A stretch of 64,000 bases of DNA from Sulfitobacter brevis (GTDB lineage Bacteria > Pseudomonadota > Alphaproteobacteria > Rhodobacterales > Rhodobacteraceae). Positions 62,215-64,000 of the stretch are shown here, piece after piece. The stretch's first letter is position 1; every line of letters starts with the position of its first letter. Made by a program: the position numbers and the translations under genes. The stretch spans positions 27,627 to 91,626 of the forward strand of contig NZ_FOMW01000012.1 of assembly GCF_900112755.1 (NCBI RefSeq), given 5' to 3'. Under the pieces are notes generated by a model. The model was not told where the DNA came from and searched no databases. It saw nothing but the letters and a program-made list of their open reading frames with translations.

Positions 62215-62733
62215 GCAGAAACCGGGGCGCTGAAGGCCGCAGCCGCTAAAGTGCTGAGGGTTACGACTCAGCGTTGCAGGGCAAACTTCATGCGCAATGC
62301 CTTGGCCTGCGTCGGTAAAAAGGACCGTCAAATTTTCACAGCCGTGCTGAGAACTGCCTTCGACCATGAAAAGCTTGCGGAATCCAAGGATCATTGGGCA
62401 AGACTGATTGAAGTCTTTCAGCCGCGTCACAGCAATCTCGCCGAACTGACGCGACGCGGCGAAGACGGCGTGCTGTCCTACTAGACGCTCCCTAAAGCGC
62501 ACTGGCGGCAAATAACTCCAGCAATTTCTTGGAAAGGCTGAACAAGGAGATCAATCGCAGGACGAAAGCCTTCGATATTTCCCCCAACGAGCAGGCCATC
62601 AGTCGTCTAGTCGGGGCGTTGATGCTGGAACACAACGACGAACTGGTAGTCACGGCGGTACTTGACGCTGGATACTGTTGCCGCCATCTGCGAGGATATC
62701 ACCATGGAGCCGGCGAAGATCGCCGGCCTGTAA
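62215..62733 (+). pseudogene. IS256-family transposase remnant
   Basis: The reading starts with GALKAAAAKVLRVTTQRCRA and continues NFMRNALACVGKKDRQIFTA, matching the IS256-type mutator transposase C-terminal half. It is interrupted by a TAG after EDGVLSY, resumes in another frame with FLERLNKEINRRTKAFDISP and ISRLVGALMLEHND, then needs one more frameshift near 62655 to reach RRYLTLDTVAAICEDITMEP and the stop at 62731-62733. The N-terminal half and the inverted terminal repeats are not visible. It is a decayed insertion. Confidence 0.85.
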
Positions 62734-63283
62734 TACGGAACGGTAAGAAAGTCGCGCCAGCCCGCAAATACATAGACCAAGAATTTGTTCTGCGTGGTTT
62801 CCTGAGATGCTGCGAATGTGGGTACAGCCTGACCTCGTGCTGGTCTTCAAGTGGGACTGGCAAGCGGTATCCCTATTATCTCTGCCATCACAAAGGTTGT
62901 AGCCAGCGGGGCAAATCCATCGCGCGAGATAAGCTGGAGTCTGAATTTGAACTCATCATGAAGGGTCTGACGCCAACTACCAAGACAATCGAACTTGCCA
63001 GTCGGATGTTTCGAGAGGCATGGGATCGTTACCGTTCGACCGCCAAAGAAGAATCTTCTCGGCATCGAACTCGTCAGAGGCAAATTGATACCGAGGTTAG
63101 TTCGCTGATCGACCGGGCGGCACGAACGCATCATGACGAGACCGCACGAGCCTACGAAAAAAGGATCGTGGAGTTGCGTTCTGAAGCTGCCGTTTTGGAT
63201 GAGAAATTGGCACGTCAGAGCATTCCAGAGGGAACCAAAACATGCAGTGGCACTTTGCAGGTTATCTGTCGAAAAAGAATTGT
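62734..63283 (+). pseudogene. Serine recombinase C-terminal remnant
   Basis: After the IS256 remnant an in-frame ORF reads YIDQEFVLRGFLRCCECGYS, YPYYLCHHKGCSQRGKSIAR and then a long helical stretch (EEKLARQSIPE-like end). CxxC and the later CxxxxC are the recombinase zinc-ribbon domain of large serine recombinases, with the coiled-coil that follows. The catalytic resolvase domain is missing. The match ends at 63283, exactly where the intact tRNA-Gly 3' CCA begins, so the last part of the recombinase is also gone. Confidence 0.8.
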
Positions 63284-63358
63284 TGGAGCGGGTGGGGGGA
63301 ATCGAACCCCCATCTCCAGTTTGGAAAACTGGGGTCTTAACCATTACACAACACCCGC
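63284..63358 (-). tRNA. tRNA-Gly(UCC)
   Basis: The 75-base minus-strand sequence folds into a complete cloverleaf: acceptor GCGGGTG/CACCCGC, D-arm with AATGGTTAAG, anticodon arm CCAGT-TTTCCAA-ACTGG with anticodon TCC, T-arm GGGGG-TTCGATT-CCCCC, and an encoded CCA (63284-63286). It reads GGA and, by wobble, GGG codons. Its 3' end touches the serine-recombinase remnant. Confidence 0.97.
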
Positions 63359-63420
63359 TCAACAAAAAGATGCATATTTCATGGGTGTTAGAGCGTCAAG
63401 AGAGCGATTGCGAAAACTGC

Positions 63421-63642
63421 TCATGCACGCATCATACCTTTTTCACAATCGGCCCATAGCCGCCGTCTGCCGCCCCATTCGTTGCAAAGACGCAGCTTCT
63501 TCGAACCAGCCATTCGAGCGTGTCGCAGCGTCTTGTTCAGTTCATCGTCTTTCAGCGGGACGAAGTTGGCATTAATTGATGCTGCCTGATAGGTCTTCGA
63601 GCTCACTTTGAAAGGGCTTAGGTGTGTGAATGCCCTGCACAT
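63421..63642 (-). pseudogene. Short ORF remnant of unknown family
   Basis: The minus strand encodes about 73 codons (INANFVPLKDDELNKTLRHA, AGSKKLRLCNEWGGRRRLWA). A second frame over the last 100 bases reads EWLVRRSCVFATNGAADGGY and GPIVKKV before a stop, which suggests a frameshifted gene. The listed start at 63642 lies inside the IS21 end, so the true start is unknown. I recognise no domain. Confidence 0.25.
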
Positions 63643-64000
63643 TGCGTATTCCGGGGCATCCGGCCGGTCATTCCGACAACATCAGGCCACCTAAACCGGT
63701 GTATCCGGCCGCCCTTGTTTAGCGGCTGCGAGGCCTGAGTTTTTAGTTAACCGTTTTGGGCGCTTTCGTCACCTGTTTTGAGTTTGGTTTTTCGCATGCT
63801 CTGGCCGTCGAGTTCGACGCGATATGCGTTGTGTACGAGACGGTCGAGAATGGCATCTGCGAAGGTAGGTTCACCGATCACGTCATGCCAGGCGTCGATG
63901 GGCAATTGGCTGGTGATCAGCGTTGATCCGGCTTCATATCTGTCTTCGACGATCTCCATCAGGTCGCGCCGCTGGCTGGCGTTAAAACTGTCTGGGCCCC
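63642..64000. mobile_element. End of an IS21-family insertion element (runs off right edge)
   Basis: istB-type coding sequence on the minus strand is followed by about 100 bases of terminal sequence rich in repeats of the type ATCCGGCCG (for example GGCATCCGGCCGGTCATTCC near 63655 and GTATCCGGCCGCCCTTGT near 63700). Repeated terminal blocks are usual in IS21. The boundary near 63642-63650 is estimated from the first of these blocks; the opposite end, istA and the target duplication lie outside the window. Confidence 0.75.
63747..64000 (-). CDS. istB: IS21 helper ATPase IstB, C-terminal part
   Basis: The reverse strand reads GPDSFNASQRRDLMEIVEDR at the right edge, then YEAGSTLITSQLPIDAWHDV, IGEPTFADAILDRLVHNAYR and LDGQSMRK. 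This is the C-terminal AAA+ domain of IstB, with the sensor region ITSQLP. The N-terminal Walker A part lies beyond base 64000. Reading is intact here, so this copy could be active. Confidence 0.95.
   Translation of the reverse strand, partial: GPDSFNASQRRDLMEIVEDRYEAGSTLITSQLPIDAWHDVIGEPTFADAILDRLVHNAYRVELDGQSMRKTKLKTGDESAQNG

Noticed and set aside
62529..63575. A single 348-codon recombinase gene
   Set aside because: The first 60 codons are IS256 C-terminus, the middle is recombinase, and the last 90 codons read through the antisense of an obvious tRNA-Gly.

Overview
The window looks like chromosomal DNA of a marine alphaproteobacterium of the Rhodobacterales (Roseobacter group). The evidence is the high G+C content, a PccR/ScfR-type regulator beside pccB, a betICBA choline/choline-sulfate operon, Hint_2 and TIGR00282 proteins, an alphaproteobacterial rpmG, a class A RNase P RNA and many transporters of compatible-solute, amino-acid and peptide type. 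The species cannot be named from the sequence alone.

Layout. 1-3375: start of pccB (leaving the left edge), a Bcr/CflA-type MFS exporter and pccR, with TTTGCAAA-like operator clusters in front of pccB and pccR. 3424-9729: a secreted thermonuclease-like protein, then betI-betC-betB-betA on the minus strand. A candidate BetI operator lies upstream and two strong palindromes lie between betB and betA. 9751-12642: a DMT permease, a LysE/ArgO exporter, a small conserved protein and a YebC regulator. 12838-20025: two SLC13/TrkA-C permeases of identical length (590 residues) flank a very unusual glycine-rich heptad-repeat protein and an APH-like phosphotransferase. 20057-24946: a DMT permease, a TIGR00282 phosphoesterase, a Hint-domain protein, 5-formyltetrahydrofolate cyclo-ligase and MgtE. 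25052-28709: guanine deaminase, an 8-oxoguanine-deaminase-like amidohydrolase and HisN. 28784-33797: an XRE regulator, a LysR/DUF1127 divergent pair, a BI-1/YccA protein, a VIT-family transporter, a 49-residue lipoprotein with palindromic candidate operators, rpmG and rnpB. 33845-40260: AmpD-like amidase, a lipoprotein, gatC-gatA, an MBL-fold hydrolase, DUF5671, tadA and an RluB-type pseudouridine synthase.

40471-46956 is the most suggestive cluster. It holds a small membrane protein, XpaC, TelA, a DUF2927 lipoprotein, an SPFH protein with a C-terminal GYF_2-like domain, a cytochrome-b-like membrane protein and a double zinc-ribbon membrane protein. All are on one strand and mostly tightly spaced. 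Related pieces (XpaC-YaaN; YdjG/YdjI) are envelope-associated in Bacillus, so a membrane-stress module is a reasonable inference. It continues into a nitroreductase and dtd.

48173-55385 is a tight operon of a CocE/NonD hydrolase plus a complete Tat-exported peptide/nickel-type ABC importer. 55465-61821 holds a DUF892 protein, a phosphodiesterase-like protein, an alpha/beta hydrolase overlapping an acyl-CoA synthetase, and an MsbA-like ABC exporter.

61910-64000 is a decayed mobile-element region: a 3' fragment of a tRNA-Gly, an IS256-family transposase remnant, a serine-recombinase remnant that stops exactly at the 3' end of an intact tRNA-Gly(UCC), an unplaced ORF remnant, and the end of an IS21-family element with istB running off the right edge.
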